Assembly (NCBI GenBank): GCA_904501975.1 | Contig: CAJGCZ010000016.1 | Coordinates: 1 to 42,075, forward strand | Source: an uncultured Akkermansia sp. | Lineage (GTDB): Bacteria > Verrucomicrobiota > Verrucomicrobiia > Verrucomicrobiales > Akkermansiaceae | Direction: 5' to 3' | Length of the DNA: 42,075 bases | Part shown: one piece after another, positions 26,123-34,818 of the stretch | Position numbering within the stretch: position 1 is the first letter of the stretch | Layout: the number at the start of each line of letters is the position of its first letter | Program-made: the position numbers and the translations under genes | The notes under the pieces: generated by a model | Databases searched by the model: none | Told to the model about the DNA's origin: nothing | The model's input: only the letters and a program-made list of their open reading frames with translations

Positions 26123-28132
26123 TTAGAGCAGCCTATTCAAATTACCGGTGGAGGTGTTAACCCAATCATGGAGTTCTTCGAGGCAATGCCCTGAGGTGCG
26201 TTCGCAAAAATCTAAAATGTGGGTGTAGGAGACTTCGGAATCCAGTATTTGACGGCGAATGGCGTCTTCCGGAGAGTCGTGCTCACTGGGAGAATTGTTG
26301 ATTTGATGATACAGATTCTCCGCTTCCTTAATGAGGGAGTCAAGCTTGTTTTGCATGTCTTGAGAGGCATTGCGCTGGGCGCTAAAACCGGAGTTAGCAT
26401 CATAGGAGGATAAAAACGCCGCGATGGTGGGCAGCGAAAAGGCAATGGCAACAGTAATGACGTGCCAATCGTCAAAGGTTGCGCTGTTGGTATCTTTCAA
26501 AAAATGCAAAATGCCGCGAATAAGTACCGCCGTTGTGCCGATAAGATAGACTTTAAAAGCCCAATCTTTCAACCGCTCTTGTAGTTTCTTAATGCGGTTG
26601 ACTCGGCTGGTGTGGTATTTAAGTTGATCAATAAGGAAGTCATTTTTTATCCACGCAAGCCAAGCTGATATGCGTTGTTTGCTGAGGGTGATGCGTTTGC
26701 CCCCTTTTTCATCGGGAAAGAAAACGGCGTTTCGAGTCAACAGTCGATAATACCAAATACTATCCGTATGGGAGTTTTTGGAATCAGAGGGGGCGGTGCC
26801 GAGTTTAGCGTTGCTATAGCCTACAGCCCATAAAAACGGGCTGAGTCTACAGTGTTCTGCAATGGCTCGGTATGAATAAAAGTGTGTTTTCACATCGCGA
26901 TGAACCTCTTGCCATACAAGAATAAATACCCATATCCATGCCGTAATTTGGGCAAGGTACATCCCCCATTTTAAGTAGTTATTTAAGGCGTGTTCCGGTA
27001 CGATGTCCAAAAGCCAATCCGCGTTTACGGCAATGGTAAGTGCTAAAACTGCAATAACGGGCAAGAGGTTTCTGAGGAAAAGTCGGTTTCTATATATATC
27101 AGCATACGGTATCGCTTCCTCGTTATAGTATTTGTAAAATTGATGCCAATATGCTTGATTATTAGTTCTGTGTTTCTCGATAATTTCTTTTTCTTCACCG
27201 TGGCTTTCTGTTTCACGAGCAGAAATAACCGGGGGCTTCTTTGCGCCGTGTATAAATTCTTCAAATTTTTTATACCATTTGTTACCGGAGCTTTTGCCGT
27301 GTTGATTCGATTCAGGGGTATGAGTGGATGGCTCGCCTTCCTGGGGCTCATAAGGTGAAATGTTTTTTTCGCCCTTCCTTATGGTACGAGGAAGCATCGT
27401 TGTTTCAAGATAGGTTCGGATGCGCCGGCGTAAAAATTCTGCTTGATTGTTAGATTCCGTGCTTATTTTGAACAATTCAACATCAGATTCAGAAACAAAC
27501 GCTATGCAGTCGGTGGGAATGGAGTCGTTGCCATCATTGTGTGTTTGGCTGGGAATGCAGATAATAGGTACGCGGAGCCGTTTTGATGCTTGCATGGTGG
27601 CATAGGTGCCGGCAATGTACTCAGTCTTTTTCCCGTTCCATACAGCGAGGAGAATGTCCGAATGAGCCAACATCAGTCTCGATGCATCAGCGTAGGCTTG
27701 GCCTTCAAGATTGTTGCTGCATGCTATTTCAACAATGTTGTCTGACTTCTCGAGCAAATCGTAGAAATCCTGATTTGCTTCTTCGTTGGGCTCGAATGTT
27801 CCCATATAGGCATCTTGCTGCATGGGCAAAATGGTTTGCAATTTGTATCCTGCCTCAATGCCTTTATGGGCTGCTATGCGGTCTAAGCCTTCCGCTAATT
27901 GGGAGAGAATGTGTAATCGGATGCTTTGTGCGGGACTGAACTTGTCCAAAAAAGCTTTGTGTGATTCTGATTGACGGATATCGTTTGCTGCCTCCTTGAT
28001 AAAGATCAGGAGCATAGAAATTGCTGCCTCAATGCGGGCTCTCGATTCTGTCGGGATATTTCGGTGGCCGGTTATGCCAACATTTATGGCGTGACTTAAT
28101 GCTGGAAGCATGTTTAGAGGGTTGTGAGGCAT
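26123..28132 (-). CDS. SLOG-SLATT four-TM protein (nucleotide-sensing membrane effector candidate)
   Basis: In this 669-aa protein the N-terminal domain (about 15-225) is a Rossmann-like SLOG-type domain: VGITGHRNIP at 18-27, a hydrophobic SDILLAVWNG strand, and YIAGTYATMQAS near 172. In Thoeris ThsA and related proteins, SLOG domains bind ADP-ribose-type signals. After a variable linker come two pairs of transmembrane helices (353-375 with 387-408; 525-545 with 556-576). They have the charged intervening and trailing helices typical of SLATT domains, which are proposed pore-forming or membrane-targeting effectors in nucleotide-driven conflict systems. It lies between two TIR genes in one operon. 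The start at 28132 has no clear SD; an alternative is the ATG at 28111. Sensing and membrane killing are inferred from family and context. Confidence 0.85.
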   Translation of the reverse strand: MPHNPLNMLPALSHAINVGITGHRNIPTESRARIEAAISMLLIFIKEAANDIRQSESHKAFLDKFSPAQSIRLHILSQLAEGLDRIAAHKGIEAGYKLQTILPMQQDAYMGTFEPNEEANQDFYDLLEKSDNIVEIACSNNLEGQAYADASRLMLAHSDILLAVWNGKKTEYIAGTYATMQASKRLRVPIICIPSQTHNDGNDSIPTDCIAFVSESDVELFKISTESNNQAEFLRRRIRTYLETTMLPRTIRKGEKNISPYEPQEGEPSTHTPESNQHGKSSGNKWYKKFEEFIHGAKKPPVISARETESHGEEKEIIEKHRTNNQAYWHQFYKYYNEEAIPYADIYRNRLFLRNLLPVIAVLALTIAVNADWLLDIVPEHALNNYLKWGMYLAQITAWIWVFILVWQEVHRDVKTHFYSYRAIAEHCRLSPFLWAVGYSNAKLGTAPSDSKNSHTDSIWYYRLLTRNAVFFPDEKGGKRITLSKQRISAWLAWIKNDFLIDQLKYHTSRVNRIKKLQERLKDWAFKVYLIGTTAVLIRGILHFLKDTNSATFDDWHVITVAIAFSLPTIAAFLSSYDANSGFSAQRNASQDMQNKLDSLIKEAENLYHQINNSPSEHDSPEDAIRRQILDSEVSYTHILDFCERTSGHCLEELHDWVNTSTGNLNRLL

Positions 28133-28170
28133 AAACGTGATGCGATAAACTTAGAAGGGGGGAACAAACG

Positions 28171-28189
28171 GCAGCGCCTACAGCGCTGC
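28171..28189. other. Intercistronic hairpin between TIR and SLOG-SLATT genes
   Basis: GCAGCGC-ctaca-GCGCTGC is a perfect 7-bp stem within the 85-bp gap. It is GC-rich in an AT-rich area, lacks a T tail, and could tune the ratio of the two proteins by attenuation or mRNA processing. Confidence 0.5.
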
Positions 28190-28217
28190 ACGTATGGGGT
28201 GATGTGAAGTTTAATTG

Positions 28218-29321
28218 TTAGAATGCTTCTTCTAGAGCTGTAAGAACTCGGTCTACTGCTCTTGCCTGCAATTTCTTAAGTTTTTCTCCCTTGAATTCTC
28301 TTTCTGTATTTTCTCTTCCTCTGTTACTGATGGAGGCGTCATATTGAGCAAGAAACTGTTGTAATAAATTACTTCGTTCATGGCTGTTGTTTAAAAGTGG
28401 TAAGCGGCGTCTAGCTGGGTTAGCAAGATACTGTTGAATATAATGATGCGCAGCTTCTAGATGCGCCCTCCATCTGATTAACAAAATCTTGTATATGTCT
28501 TCACAAATATCCATTCCGAATGACGGCATAGTCTCAATGATGGTTTCCCATTGATTCTCGTTTTTAATTTCGCGAATTTTTGAGAGAATGCGTGTTTTTA
28601 CCATGTTTTCATAGTCTTGTGACCACGAGTTAATCCACGAATGGTGGTTTTCGCCGCAATGCCTATTAATTTGCGACCAAGCGTTGGGGCAAATGCTTTC
28701 GGAGTTAATGTTAAAAGATGCATATTGGTTATAATTGGAGTTTAAAGCGTCGCTGTAAACGTCTCTGTCCAAGTTTTCCCATATCTCCTTCGCTTTATCA
28801 AATAAAGCAGACTCTACGAGTTCCGGGATATTTACCAATGAAGCTATCTCATAACTTCTGCTTTTTTGTTCGTTCTGTCGATTTGAGTTTGCTGTGGGGG
28901 GGGCAACTGCGTTTGCTGTTTGATCGCGCAAAAAAGCCAGAATGTCCTGTTGGTAAGTATTAAAACGAAAAGATTCCTGATGTCTCAGCCCAGGTCCTAA
29001 ATCATGTATGTTAATATCATCGCCCAATATAGTTAACAGATTGCCTGTTTTCTTGCCGATTCTGAGATCGTTGCTAAATGTAGTCCATTCAAAGTTAACG
29101 AACTGGGAATTTATGTATTCCAAAGAGGTTGCAACAACAATCATATGAGTTGATTGATCTAAGGCTGCATCTATGACAGCTCCATAACGCGCTTGGCCTG
29201 CTTGTCTAAGTGTTTCGCATGCGAGAAAAACTCGTAAGCCATGAGAGGTGAGGAAATTGTATACCTCGGTGGCTAAATTGTAGTCTTGGCTTTTGGATGA
29301 TATAAAAACGTCGTATCTCAT
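28218..29321 (-). CDS. TIR-domain protein, first gene of the defence operon
   Basis: The 367-aa protein starts at the ATG at 29321. Residues 1-135 are a TIR domain: YDVFISSKSQDYNLA, then LRVFLACETLRQAGQARYG, a MIVVATSLEY strand and the putative catalytic Glu78 in FVNFEW. This resembles standalone bacterial TIR proteins such as ThsB that make NAD-derived signals. The remaining 230 residues are helical and charged, with a Trp/Cys/His-rich stretch (SICPNAWSQINRHCGENHHSW) that I do not recognise and that could be the infection-sensing part. It is the promoter-proximal gene. A signalling-enzyme role is inferred from the TIR domain and from the SLOG domain encoded next. NADase activity has not been shown for this protein. 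Confidence 0.82.
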   Translation of the reverse strand: MRYDVFISSKSQDYNLATEVYNFLTSHGLRVFLACETLRQAGQARYGAVIDAALDQSTHMIVVATSLEYINSQFVNFEWTTFSNDLRIGKKTGNLLTILGDDINIHDLGPGLRHQESFRFNTYQQDILAFLRDQTANAVAPPTANSNRQNEQKSRSYEIASLVNIPELVESALFDKAKEIWENLDRDVYSDALNSNYNQYASFNINSESICPNAWSQINRHCGENHHSWINSWSQDYENMVKTRILSKIREIKNENQWETIIETMPSFGMDICEDIYKILLIRWRAHLEAAHHYIQQYLANPARRRLPLLNNSHERSNLLQQFLAQYDASISNRGRENTEREFKGEKLKKLQARAVDRVLTALEEAF

Positions 29322-29418
29322 GGTGTGAGTAATGGTTGCTTATATGTAGAGAGAGTTTGTGTGCTAATAGGATGTTCCGCTTCTGTAGAATGAATGATGA
29401 GAACTAATCCTAGTTACG

Positions 29419-29445
29419 AGAATTTGCTAGATTCTCATTATCTAG
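29419..29445. promoter_or_regulatory. Inverted repeats at the defence promoter
   Basis: GAGAAT...ATTCTC (29419-29437) and CTAGAT...ATCTAG (29427-29445) overlap each other and abut the -10 element at 29447. Such a placement would suit an operator, or a hairpin in the leader. No protein is known to bind here. Confidence 0.4.
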
Positions 29446-29446
29446 A

Positions 29447-29475
29447 ATAGTACTGTGTCAAGTGTTACTTGTCAA
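29447..29475 (-). promoter_or_regulatory. Sigma70-like promoter of the TIR/SLOG operon
   Basis: On the minus strand: a perfect TTGACA (29470-29475), a 17-bp spacer, then TACTAT (29447-29452). A second TTGACA half lies inside the spacer. The leader to the TIR start would be about 120 nt. Bases 29476-29673 up to the GH2 start are very AT-rich with no other recognisable gene. Confidence 0.65.
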
Positions 29476-29673
29476 GAGAGTTTGAGTGAAGAATAACAGA
29501 TATTTTTATTTTTATTTTGTTTGTATATGTTTTTTTACACATCAAGCATGAGAGAGGAAAAGTTTCTATGTGAAGGTACGTATTCTTACTTGTTTGTTTA
29601 TAGTTAGTTGTTTTTGAGAGCGGTCGAGCTTTTTGCTTGCGTTGTGGTAGTCAATATGATAGGATACGCGGGT

Positions 29674-32600
29674 ATGAACATGCTCAAGACCATAACGGCT
29701 GCGCTCGCCTTAGCGGGAGCTGTGGCCGCAGGACAAGAGGCTTACCAACCCCATCCGGACTGGGAAAACCCTGAGAATTTGTTCCAGGGGCGTGAGGATT
29801 CGCGCGCATTTTTTGTTCCCTTTGCCAACAGAGATGAGGCCCTGAAGGGTAAGCGCAAGGATTCATCACTGGTGATGTCGCTGAACGGAGACTGGAAATT
29901 CCATTGGTCTCCCTCTCCCTCTCAGCGCCCGGTCGATTTTTATAAGCCAGAGACGGATGTTAGCTCCTGGTCCACGATAGACGTGCCCAGCAACTGGCAG
30001 ATGCGTGGCTACGGAATCCCCATTTACAGCAACCAGCGCTACACCTTTGTGCGCGACTGGCCGCGCGTGATGACCCCGCCGCGCAACGAGACAGAAGAAA
30101 AATACTCCACTCCCAAGAGCGAGCCCAATGCCGTAGGCTCCTATCGCCGCGATGTAGAGATTCCCGCCAACTGGGATGGCCGCCGCGTCTTCATTCAGTT
30201 TGATGGTGTGGATTCCTTCTTCTATCTTTTTGTTAACGGGCACAAGGTAGGTTTCTCGAAGGACAGCCGCACGGCCGCCGTATTTGATATTACACCGTAT
30301 GTAAAACCCGGCACCAACGTGGTGGCTGCAGAGGTGTACCGATACAGCGACGGCTCCTATTTGGAGTGTCAGGACATGTGGCGCCTTTCCGGTATTTTCC
30401 GCGATGTGTTCATGTACTCCACCCCGCAGGTGCTGGTGCGCGATTTCTTTGTGCACACGGATTTCCCGCAGAATGCGGATGGCACCTCCTCCTACGATTC
30501 CTCTGACCTTCGTGTGGAGGTAGACGTGAACAACCGCACGCAGGAGCGGGCCGGTTACTCTGTGGAGGCTGAGTTGCTGGATATGACCGGCAAGAAGGTG
30601 GCAGACCTGAGCCCCGCCGTCGGTAAGTTGAACCCCGGTGCCAATGTGCGCACCACCATCTCCGCCAAGATTCTGAATCCCGCCTTGTGGAGTGCTGAAA
30701 AGCCGAACCTGTACCGCCTGATGATTTACCTGAAGGACGCACAGGGCAAGGTGACGGAGACGATTTCCCGCAAGATTGGTTTCCGCGATGTGAAGTTGCT
30801 CAATGGCCGCTTCTTGGTAAACGGCCAGCCGGTGAAGCTCAAGGGTGTGAACCGCCACGAGAGCCAGCACGCCAATGGCCACACCGTGACCGAGGAGGAG
30901 TGCTTGCAGGAGTTGCTTATTATGAAGCGTGGTAACATTAACCACATTCGCAACTCTCACTATCCCCAGCCCGCCTTCTTCTATGAGATGTGCGACGAGT
31001 TGGGTATTTACGTTTGCGACGAGGCCAACATTGAGTCTCACGGTTATTACTATGGTGAGCTCTCCCTCTCCCACCCCAAGGAGTGGAGGGCCCAGCACGT
31101 ATGGCGCAACATCAACATGGTGGAGCAGAGCAAGAACCATCCCTGCGTGGTCATTTGGTCTTATGGTAACGAGGCCGGCCCCGGCGATAACTTTGCCGCC
31201 GTGCGCGATTGGATTAAGCAGCGCGACCCCTCTCGACTGACGCAGTATGAGCGCAACAACGACTTGGCAGACCTGTGCTCCAACCAGTATCCCAGCGTAA
31301 ACTGGACCCGCGAGATTGCAGCCCGCAAGCTCCTCAAGCCCTGGTATATTTCCGAGTATGCTCACATTCTCTGCAACTCCATGGGTAACTTGCAGGATTA
31401 CTGGGAGGCTATCGACTCCAGCGATTCTATCATTGGTGGTGGTATTTGGGAGTGGATTCACCAGAGTTACGACCAAGAGGTTACCTTGCCGGATGGCCGC
31501 AAGGTGGTGCGCCAAAGCTATGGTGGCGACCACGGTGAGTTCCCGCATGATGGTATCTTCTGCATCAAGGGTGTTATTTATAGCGACCGCACCGTCACTC
31601 CGCTGTACGAGGAAATTCGCAAGGTGCAGCAGAACGCCGAGTTCAAATACCTTGGCCTGAATGATGCCGGCACCGCCGTGCGTGTCAGCGTGCGCAACAA
31701 GCACCTCTTCACCAACCTCAACGAGTATAGCGCTGATTGGTTCATTGCTGAGGACGGCACCACGCAGGTGGCCTCCGGCTCTGTGGAAATTGCAGCTGCT
31801 CCGTTGGAGACGGTGGAAATCTCCATTCCGATTGATGCAATCGATGCAAAGGCTCTCAAGCAGGATTGCGACTACTACCTCACCGTTAACCTGCGCTTGC
31901 GCGAGAAGACGGATTGGGCAGAGAAGGGCTATGTAGTTGCCACCGAGCAGCTGCAACTGCCTGCCGAGTTCAACAACTATGCCCCGTCTGTTGTGGCTGT
32001 GGATGCCTCTGCTGAGATGAACGTCATCAATGAAGACGACCGCATGATTGTGGTGGGCCGCAACTTCACTGTGTCTGTAGACAAGGCTACGGGTGGCGTG
32101 CGCAACTACATCGTCAATGGTCAGGAGCTCATTGCCGATAAGGCAACGCTGCACCTCAACTCCTTCCGTGCTCCGTTGGCTAACGATAAGTGGGCCATGA
32201 ACCAGTGGCTTAACAACGGTATGCGCAACATGACCCACACCGCTACTCCGCTGGTGGTGGAGCGCCTGAAGGAAGGTGCCGTGCGTATTGCTTGCGACGT
32301 TGTTTCTCGCGGCGTGCGCAAGGAGAGTCTTGACAGCCGTGAGTACGACCAAGGTAAGTTTGAGCTCACCGATAACGGTCCGGTAACGGAGAAGGATTTC
32401 CACTACACCACGCAGTTGGTATACACTATTCTGCCGAACGGCTACATCAGCGTGGCTGCCGGTATCATCCCCAGCGAGTCCAACATTGTACTGCCGCGTT
32501 TGGGCTACATGCTCAACATGCCCGAGCGCTTCGGCAATGTGAAGTGGTATGGCCGCGGCCCCGGTGAGAACTACCCGGACCGCAAGGCCGGTTCTCCCAT

Positions 32601-34083
32601 GGGTATTTACAATGCCAAGGTGAACAACATGCTGGAGCGTTATCCCCTCCCCATGGAGCAGGGTAACCGCATGGACACAAACTGGGTGGCTGTGACGGAT
32701 AATAACGGTGTGGGCCTGATGGTAGCCAGTGTTGAGGGTGGCGACTTCAACTTCTCTGCCTTGCCCTGCACGCCCCAGGCCTTGTTCGATGCCCCGCACC
32801 CGGAGGAAATTCAGCGTGCCGGCCAAACCGTACTGTGCATGGATGCCTTTACCCTTGGCTTGGGCGGTGCTGCCTGTGGTCCCCGCCCCATCAATCGCGA
32901 CATTCCGCTGACGGCACCCACCACCTTCATCTTCTCGCTGCGTCCGCTGCTCTCTGCAGACAAGCCGGAGGAAGTAGGCCGCAAGGTGCTGCCGCTGGCC
33001 GGTGCTGTAACGCTCTCACGCGATGAGCTGGGCTATGTGCACGCCACCTGCGCTACGCAGAATGCCACCATTCACATGACGATGCCCGATGGCTCAGAGC
33101 GTGTGTACACCGAGCCCTTCCTGCAGCGCCAAGAGGGTATTGTGCGTGCCTATGCCAGTGCTCCCGGTTGCATTAATTCCTGCCTCTGCTTCCAGCACCT
33201 CAAGAGCTGGCGCCCGGCAAACCTGCTGCGCATTGCTTCTTGCTCCAGCTATGCCGGCAAGAGCGAATCCCCCTGGGCTTTGATTGATGGTCGCCGCGAT
33301 ACCTACTGGCACTCTCAGTGGCACGAGCCCTGCGCCAAGTACCCGCACGAGGTTGTGGTGGATTTGGGTGTGGATTCCGAAGTCACCGGTATCAACATTA
33401 CTCCGCGCCAGGGGCGCTCCTCTTCTCGCGTCGGTAAGCTGGCCTTCTACTTCAGTAAGGATGGCAAGAACTGGCCTGCCGAGCCCAACTGCACCATGCA
33501 GATGGCAGACGTGGATGATGAGCAGCAGGTGGCTCTCTCTGAGCCTGTGGTAACCAAGTACATCAAGATGGTTTGCTTGGAGCCCATTGTGAAGGGCGAG
33601 CCCTATGCCGCTGTGGCAGAGCTCAAACCCATCATTACCAAGACGGTGGGTGAGTATCCGGCCAATGCCTTCTTCTCCATCAACTACGTGAGCTCCGACC
33701 TGCCGGAGGGTGGTGCCGCCCGCAACGTGCTGGATGGCAACCCCGATACCTACTGGCACACTATGCGCGGCGTAACTGTGGCCAGCTACCCGCACGATAT
33801 TCGTATCAACCTTGGTGGTGAGCGCCATTTGAAGGGTATCACCTACCGCGGCGCCGCTGTAGAGGGTACGCACGTGAAGGACTATGAAGTGTACGTAAGC
33901 CAGGACGGCAACTCTTGGGGCACCCCCGTGGCTCGCGGTACTTTCGAGAAGAATAGCGACTTGCAGCGCGTTCTCTTCTTCTCCCCGGCTCGTGCTCGCT
34001 ACATCCGCCTTGTGGCCTTGTCCTCTCACGATGGTGGCGACTTCGCCGCTGTCTCCGAGATTGACATCATCCCTGCGGAATAA
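29674..34083 (+). CDS. Secreted GH2 beta-galactosidase with two discoidin-like domains
   Basis: The enzyme hydrolyses terminal beta-galactosides, probably on mucin or milk glycans. From the ATG at 29674 it is 1469 aa, with a signal peptide MNMLKTITAALALAGAVAAG; the open frame extends to 29608, but an AGGAT site about 9 nt ahead and the signal peptide favour 29674. The order is the GH2 sugar-binding domain (about 60-240, VPSNWQM), the beta-sandwich, and the TIM barrel with VNRHESQH. The acid/base is Glu500 in SYGNEAG and the nucleophile Glu561 in ISEYAH. A Bgal small-chain domain (to about 1090; WYGRGPGENYPDRK) follows. Two F5/8 type C (CBM32-like) domains close the protein at about 1160-1300 and 1310-1469 (DGRRDTYWHSQW and DGNPDTYWHT). 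LacZ-like E. coli enzymes lack the last two. It is divergent from the TIR operon. Confidence 0.95.
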   Translation: MNMLKTITAALALAGAVAAGQEAYQPHPDWENPENLFQGREDSRAFFVPFANRDEALKGKRKDSSLVMSLNGDWKFHWSPSPSQRPVDFYKPETDVSSWSTIDVPSNWQMRGYGIPIYSNQRYTFVRDWPRVMTPPRNETEEKYSTPKSEPNAVGSYRRDVEIPANWDGRRVFIQFDGVDSFFYLFVNGHKVGFSKDSRTAAVFDITPYVKPGTNVVAAEVYRYSDGSYLECQDMWRLSGIFRDVFMYSTPQVLVRDFFVHTDFPQNADGTSSYDSSDLRVEVDVNNRTQERAGYSVEAELLDMTGKKVADLSPAVGKLNPGANVRTTISAKILNPALWSAEKPNLYRLMIYLKDAQGKVTETISRKIGFRDVKLLNGRFLVNGQPVKLKGVNRHESQHANGHTVTEEECLQELLIMKRGNINHIRNSHYPQPAFFYEMCDELGIYVCDEANIESHGYYYGELSLSHPKEWRAQHVWRNINMVEQSKNHPCVVIWSYGNEAGPGDNFAAVRDWIKQRDPSRLTQYERNNDLADLCSNQYPSVNWTREIAARKLLKPWYISEYAHILCNSMGNLQDYWEAIDSSDSIIGGGIWEWIHQSYDQEVTLPDGRKVVRQSYGGDHGEFPHDGIFCIKGVIYSDRTVTPLYEEIRKVQQNAEFKYLGLNDAGTAVRVSVRNKHLFTNLNEYSADWFIAEDGTTQVASGSVEIAAAPLETVEISIPIDAIDAKALKQDCDYYLTVNLRLREKTDWAEKGYVVATEQLQLPAEFNNYAPSVVAVDASAEMNVINEDDRMIVVGRNFTVSVDKATGGVRNYIVNGQELIADKATLHLNSFRAPLANDKWAMNQWLNNGMRNMTHTATPLVVERLKEGAVRIACDVVSRGVRKESLDSREYDQGKFELTDNGPVTEKDFHYTTQLVYTILPNGYISVAAGIIPSESNIVLPRLGYMLNMPERFGNVKWYGRGPGENYPDRKAGSPMGIYNAKVNNMLERYPLPMEQGNRMDTNWVAVTDNNGVGLMVASVEGGDFNFSALPCTPQALFDAPHPEEIQRAGQTVLCMDAFTLGLGGAACGPRPINRDIPLTAPTTFIFSLRPLLSADKPEEVGRKVLPLAGAVTLSRDELGYVHATCATQNATIHMTMPDGSERVYTEPFLQRQEGIVRAYASAPGCINSCLCFQHLKSWRPANLLRIASCSSYAGKSESPWALIDGRRDTYWHSQWHEPCAKYPHEVVVDLGVDSEVTGINITPRQGRSSSRVGKLAFYFSKDGKNWPAEPNCTMQMADVDDEQQVALSEPVVTKYIKMVCLEPIVKGEPYAAVAELKPIITKTVGEYPANAFFSINYVSSDLPEGGAARNVLDGNPDTYWHTMRGVTVASYPHDIRINLGGERHLKGITYRGAAVEGTHVKDYEVYVSQDGNSWGTPVARGTFEKNSDLQRVLFFSPARARYIRLVALSSHDGGDFAAVSEIDIIPAE

Positions 34084-34103
34084 GCGAAGCAACAATTCCT
34101 ATC

Positions 34104-34139
34104 AAAAAAGGGCAGCTCCGTAAGGGGCTGCTCTTTTTT
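34104..34139 (+). terminator. Rho-independent terminator of the GH2 gene
   Basis: GGGCAGCtCC / GGgGCTGCTC is flanked by A6 and followed by T6, 20 nt after the stop. Confidence 0.9.
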
Positions 34140-34189
34140 GTGCGGTGCTCAGTTCCGGTTGATTGCTCCCACAAAGGGCAATTTGTGGG

Positions 34190-34550
34190 GTTCATTGATG
34201 TGAGCGCAGCGAACGGAATTTAAGAGCCCCGGGGAGGGGCGGTATATGGTAGCCCGGGGTGGAGCTGCGCAGCAGCGTAACCCCGGGAAAGATGAAAAAA
34301 TATATTGGAACCCCGTCAGGGGTGGCATAATGCGTGGATTCAATATATACACATGTTTTTCTTGCAATGCCTTTGATGATAAACGAACTACAATATGATG
34401 CAGCCCTTTATGCCACCCCTCCGGGGTTCCAATTAATTGGCGTCTACCCCGGGGTTTCCGTCTTCGTCTACGCCTACGCCGTGACAGGTCGCCGCTGACG
34501 CGGCTCCACCACCGGGCTATTTTATGGCGCCCCTGCGGGGCTCAGAATTT
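34190..34550. repeat. Composite non-coding element of nested inverted repeats
   Basis: The outer parts contain CCCGGGGT/ACCCCGGG blocks (34254-34287 and near 34451-34460). An inner inverted repeat has arms at 34302-34330 and 34408-34436 built around GGAACCCC..AGGGGTGGCATAA and TTATGCCACCCCT..GGGGTTCC, with about 77 bases between them. Each arm is itself a small ACCCC/GGGGT hairpin. No believable gene lies here. The look is that of a BIME/REP-like or MITE-like element. Confidence 0.65.
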
Positions 34551-34558
34551 GGCTCGCT

Positions 34559-34705
34559 GCGCTCGCGGTATTGGGGAGGAGGAACGGCTTTCGCCGTGGT
34601 GAAGAATGCCCGTTGGGCATGGTGAAGAATCTGCCTGCGGCAGATGGTGAAGAACAGCTTGCGCTGTAGTGAAGAACGCACCTGCGGTGCGTAGTACGGA
34701 GGGGC
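34559..34705. repeat. Five-hairpin array with constant GGTGAAGAA spacers (copy A)
   Basis: Five perfect hairpins follow one another with a 22-25 nt period: ACGGC/GCCGT (34584-34597), TGCCC/GGGCA (34607-34619), TCTGCC/GGCAGA (34630-34644), CAGC/GCTG (34655-34666) and CGCACC/GGTGCG (34677-34691). They are separated by GGTGAAGAA or a close variant. The stems differ from each other but the spacer is constant. A second, inverted copy is at 41930-42075. Confidence 0.85.
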
Positions 34706-34740
34706 CGACAAACTCGCATTCATCAACCGGGGCGGCATAA

Positions 34741-34777
34741 AAAAGCAGGAGTAATCCTGCGGACTACTCCTGCTTTT
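34741..34777 (-). terminator. Rho-independent terminator of hpf
   Basis: GCAGGAGTA (34745-34753) pairs with TACTCCTGC (34765-34773), with a T-run on the minus strand (34740-34744) and A/T on the other side. It lies about 45 nt after the hpf stop. Confidence 0.75.
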
Positions 34778-34818
34778 GGGGTGGGGTAAGGTGTGGCCTC
34801 ACCGCGGTTGAGCTAGGC

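Noticed and set aside
23389..29673. Direct repeats or att sites bounding the defence island
   Set aside because: No matching direct repeat, tRNA or integrase was seen at either edge, so integration by a mobile element is unsupported.
29866..32826. 986-codon open frame antisense to the GH2 gene
   Set aside because: It is fully antisense to a gene with clear catalytic motifs; its protein is low-complexity Val/His/Leu-rich, a by-product of codon bias.
34584..34691. Possible CRISPR array (regular 22-25 nt period)
   Set aside because: The constant part is only about 9 nt, the variable parts are perfect hairpins, and the same variable parts recur in the other copy. No cas gene is present.
34517..34738. 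Minus-strand 73-codon frame over the hairpin array (and overlapping 34522-34719)
   Set aside because: The peptide simply translates the repeated hairpins and spacers; it is a repeat artefact, not a gene.
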